DNA of 64,000 nt from Afifellaceae bacterium (GCA_028284625.1 JANQRH010000026.1:62001-126000); one strand, 5' to 3'. Positions 47,928 to 57,501 are shown, counted from the first letter of the stretch. A program made the numbers and translations. Notes: generated by a model not told the origin, from the sequence alone.

Positions 47928-49148
47928 ATGCACGAGTTTCACAAGATCAGGCGGCTGCCGCCCTATGTCTTTGAGGAGGTCAATCGGCTGAAGGCGTCGG
48001 CGCGCGCCGGCGGCGCCGACATCATCGATCTCGGCATGGGCAATCCCGATCTAGCGACCCCGCAGCACATCCTCGATAAGCTGGTGGAGACCGTCGGCAA
48101 ACCGCGCACCAATCGTTATTCCGCGTCGCGCGGCATCCCGGGATTGCGTCGCGCCCAGGCCGCCTATTACGGGCGCCGCTTCGGCGTGAAGCTTGACCCG
48201 GAGCGTCAGGTCATCGCTACGCTCGGCTCCAAGGAGGGCTTCGCAAATATGGCGCAGGCCATCACCGCGCCCGGTGATGTGGTGCTCGTGCCAAGTCCCT
48301 CCTATCCGATCCACGCCTTCGGCTTTCTCATGGCCGGTGGCGTCATCCGCACGGTTCCTGTGGAGCCCGGCCCGGAGTTCTTCCATGCGCTGGAGCGAGC
48401 GCTCCACCATTCCATCCCCAAGCCGATCGCCGTGATCCTGTGCTATCCGGCCAATCCGACGGCCTCCGTCGCCGACCTCGATTTCTATCGCGACGTGATC
48501 GCCTTTGCGCGCCAGCACGAGTTCTATGTGCTGTCCGACCTGGCCTACGCCGAAATCTATTACGACGAGGCCAACCCGCCGCCCTCCGTGCTTCAGGTGC
48601 CGGGCGCCATGGACGTCGCCGTGGAGTTCACCTCCATGTCGAAGACGTTCTCCATGCCCGGCCTCAGGATCGGTTTCGCAGTCGGCAATGAGCGCTTGGT
48701 TTCCGCGCTCGGTCGCGTGAAATCCTATCTCGATTACGGCGCCTATACGCCCATTCAGGTGGCGTCGGCCGCAGCACTTAATGGGCCGGACGATTGCATC
48801 CGCGAGATGCGCGGAACTTATCATCGCCGCCGCGACATCCTTGTGGAGAGTTTTCAGCGCGCCGGCTGGCCTGTGCCGGAGCCGAGCGCCTCCATGTTTG
48901 CCTGGGCGCCGCTGCCTGAGCGTTTCGAGAGCCTCGGCAGCGTGGAGTTCTCCAAACTTCTCATCGAGAAGGCCGATGTGGCCGTGGCGCCGGGGCTCGG
49001 TTTCGGCGAGCACGGCGAAAGCCATGTCCGCATCGCGCTGGTGGAGAACGAGCAGCGCATTCGTCAGGCCGCGCGCAATATCGGGCGTTTTCTTGCCTCA
49101 GCCGACAAGACGTTGCACAACGTCGTCCCGATCAGCGCCAGCCGCTGA
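47928..49148 (+). CDS. Class I/II PLP-dependent aminotransferase (AlaC/DapL-like)
   Basis: The 406-residue fold-type I aminotransferase has IIDLGMGNPDLATPQHI near the N-terminus, LCYPANPTASV, LSDLAYAEIYYDE and the PLP-lysine motif SMSKTFSMPGLRIGF. The sequence style is that of the AlaC/LL-diaminopimelate aminotransferase-like group. Adjacency to hom, 22 bp downstream, is conserved in rhizobia and suggests a role in amino-acid metabolism (alanine, methionine or aspartate family). The exact substrate is not determinable. Confidence 0.9.
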   Translation: MHEFHKIRRLPPYVFEEVNRLKASARAGGADIIDLGMGNPDLATPQHILDKLVETVGKPRTNRYSASRGIPGLRRAQAAYYGRRFGVKLDPERQVIATLGSKEGFANMAQAITAPGDVVLVPSPSYPIHAFGFLMAGGVIRTVPVEPGPEFFHALERALHHSIPKPIAVILCYPANPTASVADLDFYRDVIAFARQHEFYVLSDLAYAEIYYDEANPPPSVLQVPGAMDVAVEFTSMSKTFSMPGLRIGFAVGNERLVSALGRVKSYLDYGAYTPIQVASAAALNGPDDCIREMRGTYHRRRDILVESFQRAGWPVPEPSASMFAWAPLPERFESLGSVEFSKLLIEKADVAVAPGLGFGEHGESHVRIALVENEQRIRQAARNIGRFLASADKTLHNVVPISASR

Positions 49149-49170
49149 GAGCTTTGCCGGACAGAACCTA

Positions 49171-50484
49171 ATGAACGCACCGCTCAGGCTCGGAATCGCG
49201 GGACTGGGGACCGTGGGGTCATCGCTCGCCCGCCTTGTTGAGGCGCGCGGCGATGCGATGGCGCCGCAACTCGGTCGTCCGCTCCGCGTGGTCGCCGTCA
49301 GCGCCCGCGACCGCTCACGCGACCGCGGCTTCGACATGGACGCCATCGCCTGGCACGACGATCCCGTCAGCCTGGCGAGCGCCAATTCCGTCGACGTCTT
49401 CGTCGAGCTGATCGGCGGAGCCGACGGCGTGGCGCATGAGAGCGTCCGCGCCGCCCTGGAATCGGGAAAGAGCGTGGTGACCGCCAACAAGGCGCTCCTC
49501 GCCAAGCATGGTGCGGCGCTTGCCGCCCTGGCAGAAGAGCGTGACGCGCAGCTGAGTTTCGAGGCGGCAGTCGCCGGCGGCATTCCGATCATCAAGACGC
49601 TGCGCGAGGCGCTGGCCGGGAACACGCTGACCCGCCTCTACGGCATCCTCAACGGCACGTGCAATTTCATCCTCTCGCGGATGGAGGCCGGCGCCGATTA
49701 TCCGGAGGCTCTGCAGGAGGCGCAGGCGCTGGGCTACGCCGAGGCCGACCCGACCTTCGACGTGGAGGGTCTGGATACCGCCCAGAAACTGGCGATCCTC
49801 ACCAGCATTGCCTTCGGCACCAAGATCGACAGCGAGTCGATTTACGTGGAGGGGATTTCGAGCATCATGGCGGACGATCTCACCGCCGCGGAGGAGCTCG
49901 GCTATCGCATCAAGCTGCTCGGCGTGGCGCAGCGCACCGACACCGGCATCGAGCAGCGCGTGCACCCCACCATGGTGCCGCGCGATTGCGGCATCGCCCG
50001 CATCTCCGGCGTCACCAACGCCGTTGCCGTTGAAGGGGACTTCATCGGCTCTGTTATGCATTCCGGCCCAGGCGCCGGCGGCGACGCGACCGCTTCCGCC
50101 GTCATGGGCGACATTGTCGATCTGGCGCGCGGCGTGCGCGTGCCGCCGCTTGGCCGCCCCGCCGCCGAGTTGGAGCCCTATCGCCGCGCCCGCATGCGCG
50201 CGCATGAGGGCGGCTATTATCTGCGCCTCATGGTGCGCGACCGGCCCGGCGCGTTTGCGGCGATCGCGCAACACATGGCGGATGCGGGGATTTCGCTCGA
50301 TTCCATCGTGCAACGGAACAGGCCCATCGGCACCGCGCCCAAACGCGGCACGGAGCGCGATCAGCCCGTGACCATCATCACGCATTCCACCACGGAGGAG
50401 GCGGTCCGCGGCGCGCTCGCCAACATCGAAGCCGGCGGCGAGGTCTCCGGTCGTCCCCAGATGATCCGCATCGAAGCGCTTTAG
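49171..50484 (+). CDS. hom: Homoserine dehydrogenase
   Basis: Hom reduces aspartate semialdehyde to homoserine on the path to threonine and methionine. The 437-residue product has the NAD(P) motif GIAGLGTVGSSLARL, VVTANKALLAKHG, the catalytic region GILNGTCNFILSRME and GYAEADPTFDVEGLDTAQKL, and a C-terminal ACT domain (MVRDRPGAFAAIAQHMADAG). The ACT domain makes feedback inhibition by threonine likely. The frame is open far upstream inside the aminotransferase gene, but ATG 49171 gives the standard N-terminus. Confidence 0.96.
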   Translation: MNAPLRLGIAGLGTVGSSLARLVEARGDAMAPQLGRPLRVVAVSARDRSRDRGFDMDAIAWHDDPVSLASANSVDVFVELIGGADGVAHESVRAALESGKSVVTANKALLAKHGAALAALAEERDAQLSFEAAVAGGIPIIKTLREALAGNTLTRLYGILNGTCNFILSRMEAGADYPEALQEAQALGYAEADPTFDVEGLDTAQKLAILTSIAFGTKIDSESIYVEGISSIMADDLTAAEELGYRIKLLGVAQRTDTGIEQRVHPTMVPRDCGIARISGVTNAVAVEGDFIGSVMHSGPGAGGDATASAVMGDIVDLARGVRVPPLGRPAAELEPYRRARMRAHEGGYYLRLMVRDRPGAFAAIAQHMADAGISLDSIVQRNRPIGTAPKRGTERDQPVTIITHSTTEEAVRGALANIEAGGEVSGRPQMIRIEAL

Positions 50485-50514
50485 AGCGACGCCGATCGGC
50501 TTAGCGGCTAGGAC

Positions 50515-51042
50515 ATGAGCAGCGGAGTTGAGATTCGCGAAAGCCTCCCCGAAGACGTGGCGCTGATTGAGGCGCTTTATCCGAGCGCTTTCCCTGATGA
50601 GGACTTGCTGCCGCTCGTGAGGGAGCTCTTAAAAGAAGGACCTGCTGTCCTCTCGCTTGTCGCAATTGCAGATGAGGCCCTGGCGGGGCATGTCGTCTTC
50701 ACGACATGCAGCGTTGCCGGGAGTCCCGACGAGGTGGCGCTGCTCGGACCGCTCGCCGTCGCACCGGCCCGGCAGAAGCAAGGCATCGGCAGCGCGATAG
50801 TCCGCGCGGGTTTGCAGCAAGTGCAAAGCGCCGGCGCAAGCCAAGTCTACGTCTTGGGCGACCCGGCCTATTACAGCCGCTTCGGTTTTGCGCCCGACGA
50901 GAACGTCACATCGCCATATCCACTGCCGGAGGAATGGCGGGGCGCATGGCAGTCACTCAGCTTGAGCGGCGACAAATCACCGCTTCAGGGCGCGCTTTCC
51001 GTGCCGGAGCCGTGGCGCAAGCCCGCCCTTTGGGGCCCCTGA
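50515..51042 (+). CDS. GNAT family N-acetyltransferase
   Basis: The 175-residue product has the GNAT acetyl-CoA-binding region LGPLAVAPARQKQGIGSAIV and a terminal segment with YVLGDPAYYSRFGFAPDE, typical of the YhbS-like subgroup. The substrate is unknown. It sits between hom and glpX, genes I expect adjacent in rhizobia, so it may be a lineage-specific insertion. Confidence 0.9.
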   Translation: MSSGVEIRESLPEDVALIEALYPSAFPDEDLLPLVRELLKEGPAVLSLVAIADEALAGHVVFTTCSVAGSPDEVALLGPLAVAPARQKQGIGSAIVRAGLQQVQSAGASQVYVLGDPAYYSRFGFAPDENVTSPYPLPEEWRGAWQSLSLSGDKSPLQGALSVPEPWRKPALWGP

Positions 51043-51103
51043 ATCATGCGTGCGGCAGGGCCCACCTTCGTCTAGGATGTTGAGCGTAGGGGAGGCGGAC
51101 ATC

Positions 51104-52051
51104 ATGGATCGCGGCCTGACCTTGGAGACGGTGAGGGTCACCGAGAGCGCGGCGATCGCGGCGGCGGCGGCGCGCGGGCGCGGCGACGAGCAGCTGGCCG
51201 AGCAGGCCGCCGTCAACGCCATGTCGGACGCGCTCTCTGCCCTCAAGGTGCGCGGGCGCGTGGTTGTCGGCCTCGGCGAGGAGGAGGCGGCGCCAAAACT
51301 CTTTGTCGGCGAGACCGTGGGCTCCGGCGACGGTCCTGAGGTCGACATCGCGCTCGACCCGCTCGACGGGCATACGCTCTGCGCCAAGAACCTGCCCAAT
51401 TCGCTGGCCGCCATCGCCGTGACGGAGAGCGGCGGTCTGCTCCAGGCGCCCGACGTCTACATGGAAAAGATCGCCATCGGGCCGGGTTACCCCGCCGATC
51501 TGGTCGACCTCGACATGCCGCCTGCCGAAGCGATCGCCCGGCTGGCCAAGGCCAAGGGCGTGCGGCCGCAGGACATCTCCGCCTGCATCCTCGATCGGCC
51601 GCGGCATGCCGCACTGGTGGAGGATGTTCGCACCACTGGCGCGTCGATCCGGCTGATCGGCGACGGCGACGTGGCCGGCATCATCCACACCACTGAGCCG
51701 CAGACGACCGGCATCGATATCTATCTGGGCACGGGCGGTGCACCGGAAGGGGTGCTGGCCGCAGCGGCGCTCCGATGCATCGGCGGCCAGATGTGCGGCC
51801 GGCTGATCCTCGACACCGACGAGAAGCGGCGGCTTGCCGACGAAAAGGGCATCACCGACCGCAATCTGATCTACAAGGCCGCCGACATGGCCGCCGGCGA
51901 CGTCTCGTTCGCCGCCACCGGCATCACGGACGGCAGCCTGCTGCCGGGCGTCTGGCTCGATCCCGGCGCCGCCACCACGTTTTCTATCGCCACGCGCTCC
52001 CGAACCGGAACGCAGCGCTGGGTGCGCGCCAAGCACAAGCTGTGCGGTTAG
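51104..52051 (+). CDS. glpX: Class II fructose-1,6-bisphosphatase
   Basis: GlpX hydrolyses fructose 1,6-bisphosphate in gluconeogenesis. The 315-residue product has the family markers AAAARGRGDEQLAEQAAV, VGLGEEEAAPKLFVGE, VDIALDPLDGHTLCAKNLP and GTGGAPEGVLAAAALRCIGG. ATG 51104 has GGGGAGG about 8 nt upstream, better than the upstream in-frame ATGs at 51050 and 51077. The usual GlpX motif Asp-Pro-Leu-Asp-Gly is present, so it should be active. Confidence 0.95.
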   Translation: MDRGLTLETVRVTESAAIAAAAARGRGDEQLAEQAAVNAMSDALSALKVRGRVVVGLGEEEAAPKLFVGETVGSGDGPEVDIALDPLDGHTLCAKNLPNSLAAIAVTESGGLLQAPDVYMEKIAIGPGYPADLVDLDMPPAEAIARLAKAKGVRPQDISACILDRPRHAALVEDVRTTGASIRLIGDGDVAGIIHTTEPQTTGIDIYLGTGGAPEGVLAAAALRCIGGQMCGRLILDTDEKRRLADEKGITDRNLIYKAADMAAGDVSFAATGITDGSLLPGVWLDPGAATTFSIATRSRTGTQRWVRAKHKLCG

Positions 52052-52132
52052 CGTCGCGCCCGGGGCGAACCTGTGCACAGCCCCAACCACGTCCCATCGA
52101 CGCTTTCGCTCCGACGCGGGATAATCGCCGGG

Positions 52133-53950
52133 ATGTGGGGATTCGCTGAAGAACCGAACCGACCGCGTGGCTTTCTGGGCGTGGCAAGCTCGCTCACAGG
52201 GCGGCGCTGGCGCGCGCGGCTTAGCGAACGCGGCGAAGCGATTGCCACTGCAATTACACAGCGCGGCATGGCATCGGAGAGCCTGGCGCGCGTGCTCGCC
52301 GGACGTGGCGTTGGCCTTGAGGAGGTTGAAGCCTATCTCGCGCCATCGCTGCGGCAGGACATGGTCGACCCGTCGTCGCTCACCGACATGGACAAAGCCG
52401 CCGCGCGACTTGCCGACGCGGCGATCGCCGGCGAACCGGTCGCGATCTTCGGCGACTACGACGTGGACGGCGCGACCTCCGCCGCACTGCTTCATGACGT
52501 GCTGTCAGCACTCGGCGCGCCGCCGCGCATCTACATCCCCGACCGCATCTTTGAGGGCTACGGCCCCAACCCGGAAGCGATCGACGGTTTGATCGACGAC
52601 GGAGCGACGCTCATCGTCTGTGTCGATTGCGGCTCCGCCAGCTTTGGGGCGCTGGAGCGCGCCCAAGCCCGCGGCGTCGATGTCGTCGTGCTCGATCACC
52701 ATCAGGTCGGCGCGGAGCTGCCGCCGGCTGCGGCGATCGTCAATCCGAACCGCGGTGACGATGTGTCGGGGCAGGGGCATCTTGCCGCTGTCGGTGTGAC
52801 GTTTCTGACGGCGATCGCGCTCTTGCGTGAATTGCGCCGGCGCGGTTTCGCAGGCGAACTGCCCGACCTTCTGACCTTCCTCGATTTGGCAGCGCTCGGG
52901 ACGGTGTGTGACGTTGTTCCGTTGGTCGGCCTCAATCGCGCTTTGGTGTCGAAGGGGCTGATTGCACTCCGCCACACGGAGCGCATCGGAATGCGCGCGC
53001 TGATAGCCGCCGCGCGGCTGAAGAGCCCGCCGGACGCCGGGCATCTCGGCTTCGTGCTCGGTCCGCGCATCAATGCCGGCGGCCGCATCGGCGAAGCGAC
53101 GCTCGGCGCGACGCTTTTGACGACGACCGATCCGGCGGAGGCGGACCGCATTGCCGGGCTGCTCGACAATCTGAACAGCGAGCGCCAGGCCATCGAAGCG
53201 GCGGCGGTGACGGAAGCCATGGCCGAGGCGGAACAGGAGATCGGCGATGGCGACGGCCCGCCGGTCATCGTCGGGAGCCGCGAAACGTGGCATCCCGGCG
53301 TCGTCGGCCTGATCGCCGCCCGCCTCAGGGAGCGCTTCCAGCGCCCGGCCTTCGCCATCGCCTGGAACGGCGGCGATGTCGGCACCGGGTCGGGCCGCTC
53401 CATTCCCGGCGTCGATCTCGGTGCGGCCGTCCGTGCCGCTGTCGAAGACGGCCTGCTCGTCAAGGGCGGCGGGCACGCCATGGCGGCCGGCATCACCGTG
53501 CAGCGCGATCGCCTCGGGGCGCTTCGCAGCTTTTTGGAGGTGCGCCTCTCCGCCGACGTGGAAGCCGCCGCCGAAGCCGATCGCGTTCTCCTGATCGACG
53601 GCGCACTCTCCAGCAGCGGCGCGACAGTGTCGCTGGTGGAGGAGCTGGAGCGCGCGGGGCCTTACGGGAACGCCAACCCCGAGCCGCTGTTTGCCTTCCC
53701 GGCGCATCGCGTGACCTTCGCCGACAAGGCCGGCAGCAACCATGTCCGCGTCAACCTCGCCGCCGGCGCCGGCGGATCGCTGAAAGCGATGGCGTTTCGT
53801 GCGGCGGAGACGCCGCTCGGCCAGGCCTTGCTGGCGGCACGCGGCAAGCCGCTGCATGTGGCAGGAACGCTGTCACTCGATCATTGGGGCGGGTCGCCCA
53901 AGCCGCAATTGCGTATCCGCGACGTGGCCACGCCGGACGGGCGGGTCTGA
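52133..53950 (+). CDS. recJ: Single-stranded-DNA exonuclease RecJ
   Basis: RecJ is the 5'-3' ssDNA exonuclease of recombination and repair. The 605-residue product has the DHH motifs IFGDYDVDGATSAALL, IVCVDCGSASFG and VVVLDHHQVGAELP. A DHHA1 domain with GSGRSIPGVDLGAAV and VKGGGHAMAAG and a C-terminal OB-like domain follow. The start at 52133 retains the family N-terminus FLGVASSLTGRRWRARL; the frame is open 60 nt further. It converges on the LacI-type gene, 16 bp apart. Confidence 0.96.
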   Translation: MWGFAEEPNRPRGFLGVASSLTGRRWRARLSERGEAIATAITQRGMASESLARVLAGRGVGLEEVEAYLAPSLRQDMVDPSSLTDMDKAAARLADAAIAGEPVAIFGDYDVDGATSAALLHDVLSALGAPPRIYIPDRIFEGYGPNPEAIDGLIDDGATLIVCVDCGSASFGALERAQARGVDVVVLDHHQVGAELPPAAAIVNPNRGDDVSGQGHLAAVGVTFLTAIALLRELRRRGFAGELPDLLTFLDLAALGTVCDVVPLVGLNRALVSKGLIALRHTERIGMRALIAAARLKSPPDAGHLGFVLGPRINAGGRIGEATLGATLLTTTDPAEADRIAGLLDNLNSERQAIEAAAVTEAMAEAEQEIGDGDGPPVIVGSRETWHPGVVGLIAARLRERFQRPAFAIAWNGGDVGTGSGRSIPGVDLGAAVRAAVEDGLLVKGGGHAMAAGITVQRDRLGALRSFLEVRLSADVEAAAEADRVLLIDGALSSSGATVSLVEELERAGPYGNANPEPLFAFPAHRVTFADKAGSNHVRVNLAAGAGGSLKAMAFRAAETPLGQALLAARGKPLHVAGTLSLDHWGGSPKPQLRIRDVATPDGRV

Positions 53951-53966
53951 TCAAAGGCAGTTGCCC

Positions 53967-55025
53967 TCAGCCGCGGCGGCGCTTCGCCTTCGGCGCCGGC
54001 CCCGTGCTCTCGCGGACCAGAAGCGGCGCATCGAGCTCAACGCTTCGCGGTCGGCAGTCGCTGCCAAGCGCCTCAAGCAGTACCTGCGCGCCGGTGCGTC
54101 CCAGATTGTAGCGCGGCTGGCTGATCGTCGTGAGCGTCGGCGTGACGAACTCGGAGAACTCAATGCCGTCAAAGCCGACCACCGAAACCTCTTCCGGAAT
54201 CCGCACGCCGGCTGCGGTGACCGTCTTCATGAAAGCGATCGCCATGTGGTCGCTCGCGGCGTAGATGGCCGTGGGGCGCCGTTTGAGCGACAGGAATTGC
54301 TTGCCGGCCTCGACACCCGTTTCAAACATGAAATCGCCCGGCCAATAGGACGCCGCGTCCGGGTCGAGCCCGGCTTTCTTCAGCGCCCTGCGAAAGCCTC
54401 TCTTGCGGCCGATCGCGTTGATGTTGCCGACCGGGCCCTCAATGAAGCCGAACCGCTGATGGCCAAGCGCACAGAGATGCTCCATCACTTCTGTGGAGGC
54501 GACGCCGTCATTGACCATCACGTAGGGGAGGCCGGCGATCTTCACACAGATTGTCGCGACCGGTAGCCCCGCCTCGTTCATCAGCCGACCCGAATCCTCC
54601 GGGATGCGTCCGCTGAACAACAGAACCCCGTCGACCTGGCGGGCAAAGACCATGTCCACATAACGCGGCTCGCGGTCCGGCAGATTGTCGAGATTGCCGA
54701 TGACAAGGCCGTAGCCGGAGGCCACTAGCTCATCGTCGATGCCGCGCAAAATCTCCGCAAAGAACGGATTGGCGAGGTTTGGCACGATCACAAGCACGAT
54801 TTTCGTGCTCTGTGAGCGCAAATTGCGGCCGAGCGCGCTCGGCGTATAGCCCGTCGCTTGGATGGCCTCCATCACGCGCGCCCGCGCGGCCGGGCTGACC
54901 TGATCGGGCATGGCAAGCGCGCGGCTCACCGTTGCCGTCGAGACGCCCGCCTTGGCCGCCACGTCGCGGATGGTCGTCGAGCCGGTGCCGTTTGAGCGGC
55001 GTCTATGTCGGGTGGCGCGGGCCAC
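53967..55025 (-). CDS. LacI family transcriptional regulator
   Basis: The 352-residue product has an N-terminal LacI helix-turn-helix (TTIRDVAAKAGVSTATVSRA, then VSPAARARVMEAIQATGYTP) and a periplasmic-binding-protein-like effector domain (VLVIVPNLANPFFAEILRGI, IYAASDHMAIAFM, VSVVGFDGIEFSEF). No ATG lies between the upstream palindrome and the HTH, so GTG 55025 is the best start. It faces the sugar ABC operon. The intergenic palindrome at 55084-55097 has the CG-centred form LacI-family repressors bind, so it probably represses the transporter and itself until the sugar is present. Confidence 0.92.
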   Translation of the reverse strand: MARATRHRRRSNGTGSTTIRDVAAKAGVSTATVSRALAMPDQVSPAARARVMEAIQATGYTPSALGRNLRSQSTKIVLVIVPNLANPFFAEILRGIDDELVASGYGLVIGNLDNLPDREPRYVDMVFARQVDGVLLFSGRIPEDSGRLMNEAGLPVATICVKIAGLPYVMVNDGVASTEVMEHLCALGHQRFGFIEGPVGNINAIGRKRGFRRALKKAGLDPDAASYWPGDFMFETGVEAGKQFLSLKRRPTAIYAASDHMAIAFMKTVTAAGVRIPEEVSVVGFDGIEFSEFVTPTLTTISQPRYNLGRTGAQVLLEALGSDCRPRSVELDAPLLVRESTGPAPKAKRRRG

Positions 55026-55051
55026 TTTTCGTAATCGTCCGAATGATTGTG

Positions 55052-55079
55052 TTGACAGGCACCTGCAATTGACTAAAGT
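55052..55079 (+). promoter_or_regulatory. Candidate promoter of the sugar ABC operon
   Basis: TTGACA (55052-55057) and TAAAGT (55074-55079) are separated by 16 bp. A second possible -35, TTGACT, lies at 55069. Either choice puts the palindromic operator at the -10 or transcription start, as expected for repression. Confidence 0.5.
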
Positions 55080-55083
55080 GAAA

Positions 55084-55097
55084 TGTAATCGATTACA
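55084..55097. promoter_or_regulatory. LacI-type operator
   Basis: TGTAATCGATTACA is a perfect 14-bp palindrome with a central CG, the standard architecture of LacI-family sites. It sits between the divergent LacI-type and substrate-binding protein genes, just downstream of a promoter-like sequence. Confidence 0.75.
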
Positions 55098-55195
55098 AGA
55101 ACACGTACAAAAAAGCGCGCTGAATGCTTCTGAGGGGAGCACGGCGCAGCCGGACAATAAGAACACCCTCATCCTAGGAAATCGGGAGGAAGCCC

Positions 55196-56449
55196 ATGAG
55201 AGTTTTTGGATCATCGACACTTCTGCGTTCTGTCGCCGCTGGCGCGCTTCTGTGCGGCGTAGCGAGTGCTGCGGAAGTTGAGGTCATGCACTGGTGGACG
55301 TCCGGTGGCGAGAACGCCGCCGTATCCGTGTTCGCCGATCAGTTCGAGGCGCAGACCGAGCATACCTGGAAAGACACGGCGATCGCCGGTGGCTCCAACG
55401 CTCGCGCCGCCATGATGCAGCGCACGCTCGGTGGCGACCCGCCCGACGCAGCGCAGTTCAATCCCGGCCGGCAATATGAGGAGCTGATCGAAGGTGGTCT
55501 GCTTCTGGACCTGACCGAGCTTGCCGAGGCCGAAGGCTGGGCCGATTTCGTGCGGCCGGAGAGCATCCTCACCAACGCCTGCGTCAAGGACGGCAGGGTG
55601 TGGTGCGTGCCGGTCAACATCCATTCCTGGCAATGGGGCTGGGCGTCGACCAAGGTGTTCATGGATTCCGGCATCGACACCATTCCCACCAACATTCCGG
55701 ATTTCTTGGCGGTCGCGCCGCAGATCAAGGAGGCGGGGTTCATCCCCTTCGCCATCGGCGGCGAGACCTGGCAGCACACCGGCGCCTTCAACGTCGTCAT
55801 GGTCGGCCTGCTCGGTAAGGAGAACTACTACCGGGTGTTCCGCGACCGCGATGCCGATTACGTGCGCTCCGACGAGTTTAAGGGCGTGTTCGACGCCTGG
55901 CGCGAGCTGACCTCCTACAAGGACGAGGGTTCAGCCAACCGCAACTGGAACGACACGACCAATCTTGTGATCACGCACCAGGCCGGTCTCCAGATCATGG
56001 GCGACTGGGCGCGCGGCGAGTTCGCGGTGGCCGGCAAGGAGCCGGGCGTCGATTATGAGTGCATCCCCGGACCGTCGGACACGCCGTTCCTGACCACCGA
56101 CGGTGACATCTTCCTGTTCCCCAAACAGGACGATCCGGAAGTCGAGAAGGCGCAGCTTGAGCTCGCCTCGCTGATGATCAGCGCGGACGTCCAGGTCGCG
56201 TTCAATCTCGCCAAGGGCTCGCTGCCGGTGCGCGGCGACGTCGACCTGGCGAAGGCCGACGCCTGCATGAAGAAGGGGCTGGAGCTCTTGAAGAGCCCCG
56301 ACACCGTGCTGACCGCCATGAACCGCTTCGTGACCGAAGACACGGCCGGGCAGATCAACGACCTCATCTCCGAGTTCTCGTTCAACCCGGACAAGACGGT
56401 CGAAGAAACGCAGGAATCGTTCGCCAAGATCATCGAGAACGCCGACTGA
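55196..56449 (+). CDS. Sugar ABC transporter substrate-binding protein
   Basis: This is a periplasmic binding protein of 417 residues, the receptor of the ABC transporter encoded next. It has a signal peptide (LLRSVAAGALLCGVASAAE) and the extracellular solute-binding family 1 pattern (VEVMHWWTSGGENAAVSVFA, ALGGDPPDAAQFNPG-like region, WQWGWASTKVF, GDWARGEF). A strong GGGAGGAAG precedes ATG 55196. Two conserved Cys pairs may form disulfides. Substrate is unknown; the locus suggests a plant- or algal-derived sugar or uronide. A long intercistronic hairpin follows it. Confidence 0.94.
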   Translation: MRVFGSSTLLRSVAAGALLCGVASAAEVEVMHWWTSGGENAAVSVFADQFEAQTEHTWKDTAIAGGSNARAAMMQRTLGGDPPDAAQFNPGRQYEELIEGGLLLDLTELAEAEGWADFVRPESILTNACVKDGRVWCVPVNIHSWQWGWASTKVFMDSGIDTIPTNIPDFLAVAPQIKEAGFIPFAIGGETWQHTGAFNVVMVGLLGKENYYRVFRDRDADYVRSDEFKGVFDAWRELTSYKDEGSANRNWNDTTNLVITHQAGLQIMGDWARGEFAVAGKEPGVDYECIPGPSDTPFLTTDGDIFLFPKQDDPEVEKAQLELASLMISADVQVAFNLAKGSLPVRGDVDLAKADACMKKGLELLKSPDTVLTAMNRFVTEDTAGQINDLISEFSFNPDKTVEETQESFAKIIENAD

Positions 56450-56480
56450 GGCGAGCTCAACAACGCCTGTAGTCACGTGC

Positions 56481-56514
56481 GGGCGGCGAAAGGGGATTAT
56501 CCCCAGCGCCGCCC
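56481..56514 (+). terminator. Intercistronic hairpin after the binding-protein gene
   Basis: An 8-bp stem (56481-56488 with 56507-56514) encloses an inner 5-bp stem (GGGGA/TCCCC). There is no T tract, so it is more likely a partial terminator or mRNA stabiliser that raises binding-protein levels over permeases. Confidence 0.5.
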
Positions 56515-56604
56515 GACAGCCCGACGCGGCATTGCCGTCGGCGCTGAGCGTGCAATAGGCTCCGATTGCCGGTTGTCGGCAATCCATGGCGCGGGGGCGC
56601 ACCC

Positions 56605-57501
56605 ATGGCAAAGCGTCGCAAACAGCTCTCGACATTGATCCAGCCCTATATCGGCGCTGGCCCGATGATCGCCGTCGGCGTCGGTGTCTACATTCTCGGC
56701 ATCATCTATTCGATGCTGTTGTCGTTCACCAATTCCAAGCTCTTTCCGCGCTTCAACTTCATCGGTTTCGACCAGTACGAGCGGCTGTGGGAGACGGAGC
56801 GCTGGATCATCTCCGTCCAGAACATCTGGATCTTCGGCGTCTTGATGGTGCTCTTCCAAATGGTCTTCGGCTATCTGCTGGCCGTCTTCATCGACCAGCG
56901 CATCCGTCAGGAAGACGCGTTTCGCACGATCTTCCTCTACCCCTTCGCCATGTCGCTCGTCGTCACGGGCCTTGTCTGGCAGTGGATGCTCGACCCGTCA
57001 TTGGGGCTGGCCTCGACCATCCGCAATCTTGGCTTCACCGATTTTAAGTTTGCACCGCTCATTCATCAATCGACCGCGATCTACGGCCTGGTGATCGGCG
57101 GCGTATGGAACGGCGTCGGCGTCACAATGGCGATCCTCTTGGCGGGCCTCCGCGGCATCGACGGGGAGATCTGGAAAGCCGCGCGGGTCGACGGCATCCC
57201 TGCCTGGCGCACCTACCTCTATATCGCGCTGCCCATGATCAAGGGCGCCATCGTCACCGCGCTTGTCCTTCAGGCGACTAGCATTGTTCGCGTCTACGAC
57301 CTTGTGGTGGCCATGACACAGGGCGGGCCAGGTATCGCCACGCAGATGCCGGCCGTGTTCGTGATCGAGCACATCACCCAGCGCCAGAATGTCGGCATCG
57401 GCATGGCGGCCGCGACGATGATGCTGCTTCCCGTTGTTGTCATCATCGCGCTGAAGGGCGTGTTCGATTGGCGCGCCAAGCAGTTGGAGAAGCGGGCATG
57501 A
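56605..57501 (+). CDS. Sugar ABC transporter permease (MalF/UgpA type)
   Basis: The 298-residue inner-membrane protein has six predicted helices and the EAA-type cytoplasmic loop DGEIWKAARVDGIPAWRTYL that contacts the ATPase. It has no long N-terminal extension as in E. coli MalF. ATG 56605 is the likely start; the frame is open 39 nt upstream from a TTG. Its stop overlaps the next permease start (ATGA). Confidence 0.93.
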   Translation: MAKRRKQLSTLIQPYIGAGPMIAVGVGVYILGIIYSMLLSFTNSKLFPRFNFIGFDQYERLWETERWIISVQNIWIFGVLMVLFQMVFGYLLAVFIDQRIRQEDAFRTIFLYPFAMSLVVTGLVWQWMLDPSLGLASTIRNLGFTDFKFAPLIHQSTAIYGLVIGGVWNGVGVTMAILLAGLRGIDGEIWKAARVDGIPAWRTYLYIALPMIKGAIVTALVLQATSIVRVYDLVVAMTQGGPGIATQMPAVFVIEHITQRQNVGIGMAAATMMLLPVVVIIALKGVFDWRAKQLEKRA

